In this document: piece after piece, positions 13,599 through 13,624 of the stretch
Position numbering within the stretch: position 1 is the stretch's first letter
Layout of the letters: each line of letters starts with the position of its first letter
Assembly: GCA_003501385.1 (NCBI GenBank)
Contig: DNPN01000279.1
Location: 6,151 to 19,774, forward strand
Source of the DNA: Rhizobium sp.
GTDB taxonomy: Bacteria; Pseudomonadota; Alphaproteobacteria; Rhizobiales; Rhizobiaceae
Reading direction: 5' to 3'
Length of the DNA stretch: 13,624 nucleotides
Program-made: the position numbers and the translations under genes
The notes under the pieces: generated by a model
Seen by the model: the letters and a program-made list of their open reading frames with translations, nothing else
What the model was told of the DNA's origin: nothing
Databases searched by the model: none

Positions 13599-13624
13599 TA
13601 CTTCTTTGTTTGAGTTTGTCTTTT

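Noticed and set aside
13612..13620. GAGTTTGTC at the right edge, identical to part of the repeat arm at 12664-12672
   Set aside because: Nine bases without a visible partner arm before the window ends; it may be chance, so I did not call a fourth repeat copy.
1..13624. CRISPR array, tRNA, phage or insertion sequence genes, toxin-antitoxin or defence system
   Set aside because: No regularly spaced repeats, no tRNA cloverleaf I could recognise, and every credible protein belongs to a housekeeping, envelope or carbon-storage family.

Overview
The window looks like ordinary chromosomal core DNA from an alphaproteobacterium of the Rhizobiaceae (Rhizobium, Agrobacterium or Allorhizobium type). The evidence is a ChvA/NdvA-type cyclic beta-glucan exporter, a single-chain pyruvate carboxylase close to the Rhizobium etli enzyme in length and active-site numbering, a cysteine-free L32 protein, an AniA-type PhaR repressor, and intergenic palindromic mosaic repeats of the kind rhizobia carry. 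Every long open frame that makes biological sense belongs to a recognisable family. I see no CRISPR array, prophage, insertion sequence, toxin-antitoxin pair, tRNA or rRNA.

Layout, left to right. 1-192 is gene-free: half of a palindromic repeat at the window edge, then a hairpin behind pyc. Pyruvate carboxylase (pyc, minus, about 193-3651) most likely starts at a TTG codon. A solo LuxR-type regulator (minus, 3842-4582) lies upstream of pyc and diverges from chvA/ndvA (plus, 4879-6627). A LysE/RhtB exporter (minus, 6660-7298) converges on chvA and shares one hairpin terminator with it. A polyprenyl (probably farnesyl) diphosphate synthase (minus, 7401-about 8300) diverges from mtgA (plus, 8453-9190). 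Then come a glutathione S-transferase-like gene (plus, 9260-9907) and rpmF (plus, 10061-10246) with its own promoter and terminator. The right end is the polyhydroxybutyrate locus: phaR (minus, 10380-10955) divergent from phaA (plus, 11316-12497) and phaB (plus, 12740-13465), followed by a terminator and another palindromic repeat.

How the genes fit together. PhaA condenses two acetyl-CoA to acetoacetyl-CoA and PhaB reduces this to 3-hydroxybutyryl-CoA, the monomer of PHB; PhaR is the granule-linked repressor. Pyc supplies oxaloacetate from pyruvate, so this 13.6 kb holds two opposed fates of carbon at the pyruvate/acetyl-CoA node. ChvA and MtgA serve the cell envelope, and the prenyl synthase feeds isoprenoids that may include the lipid carrier for envelope synthesis. 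The PHA synthase gene phaC is not here.

The least explained material is between genes. A palindromic repeat family occurs three times (1-22, 12661-12701, 13559-13598), with a 22-nt stretch at the left edge matching the right-hand copy exactly in inverted orientation. A second mosaic-type repeat separates phaA from phaB. Several clean dyads lie in promoter regions of the luxR, pyc, lysE, GST and pha genes. I do not see a convincing new multi-gene system.
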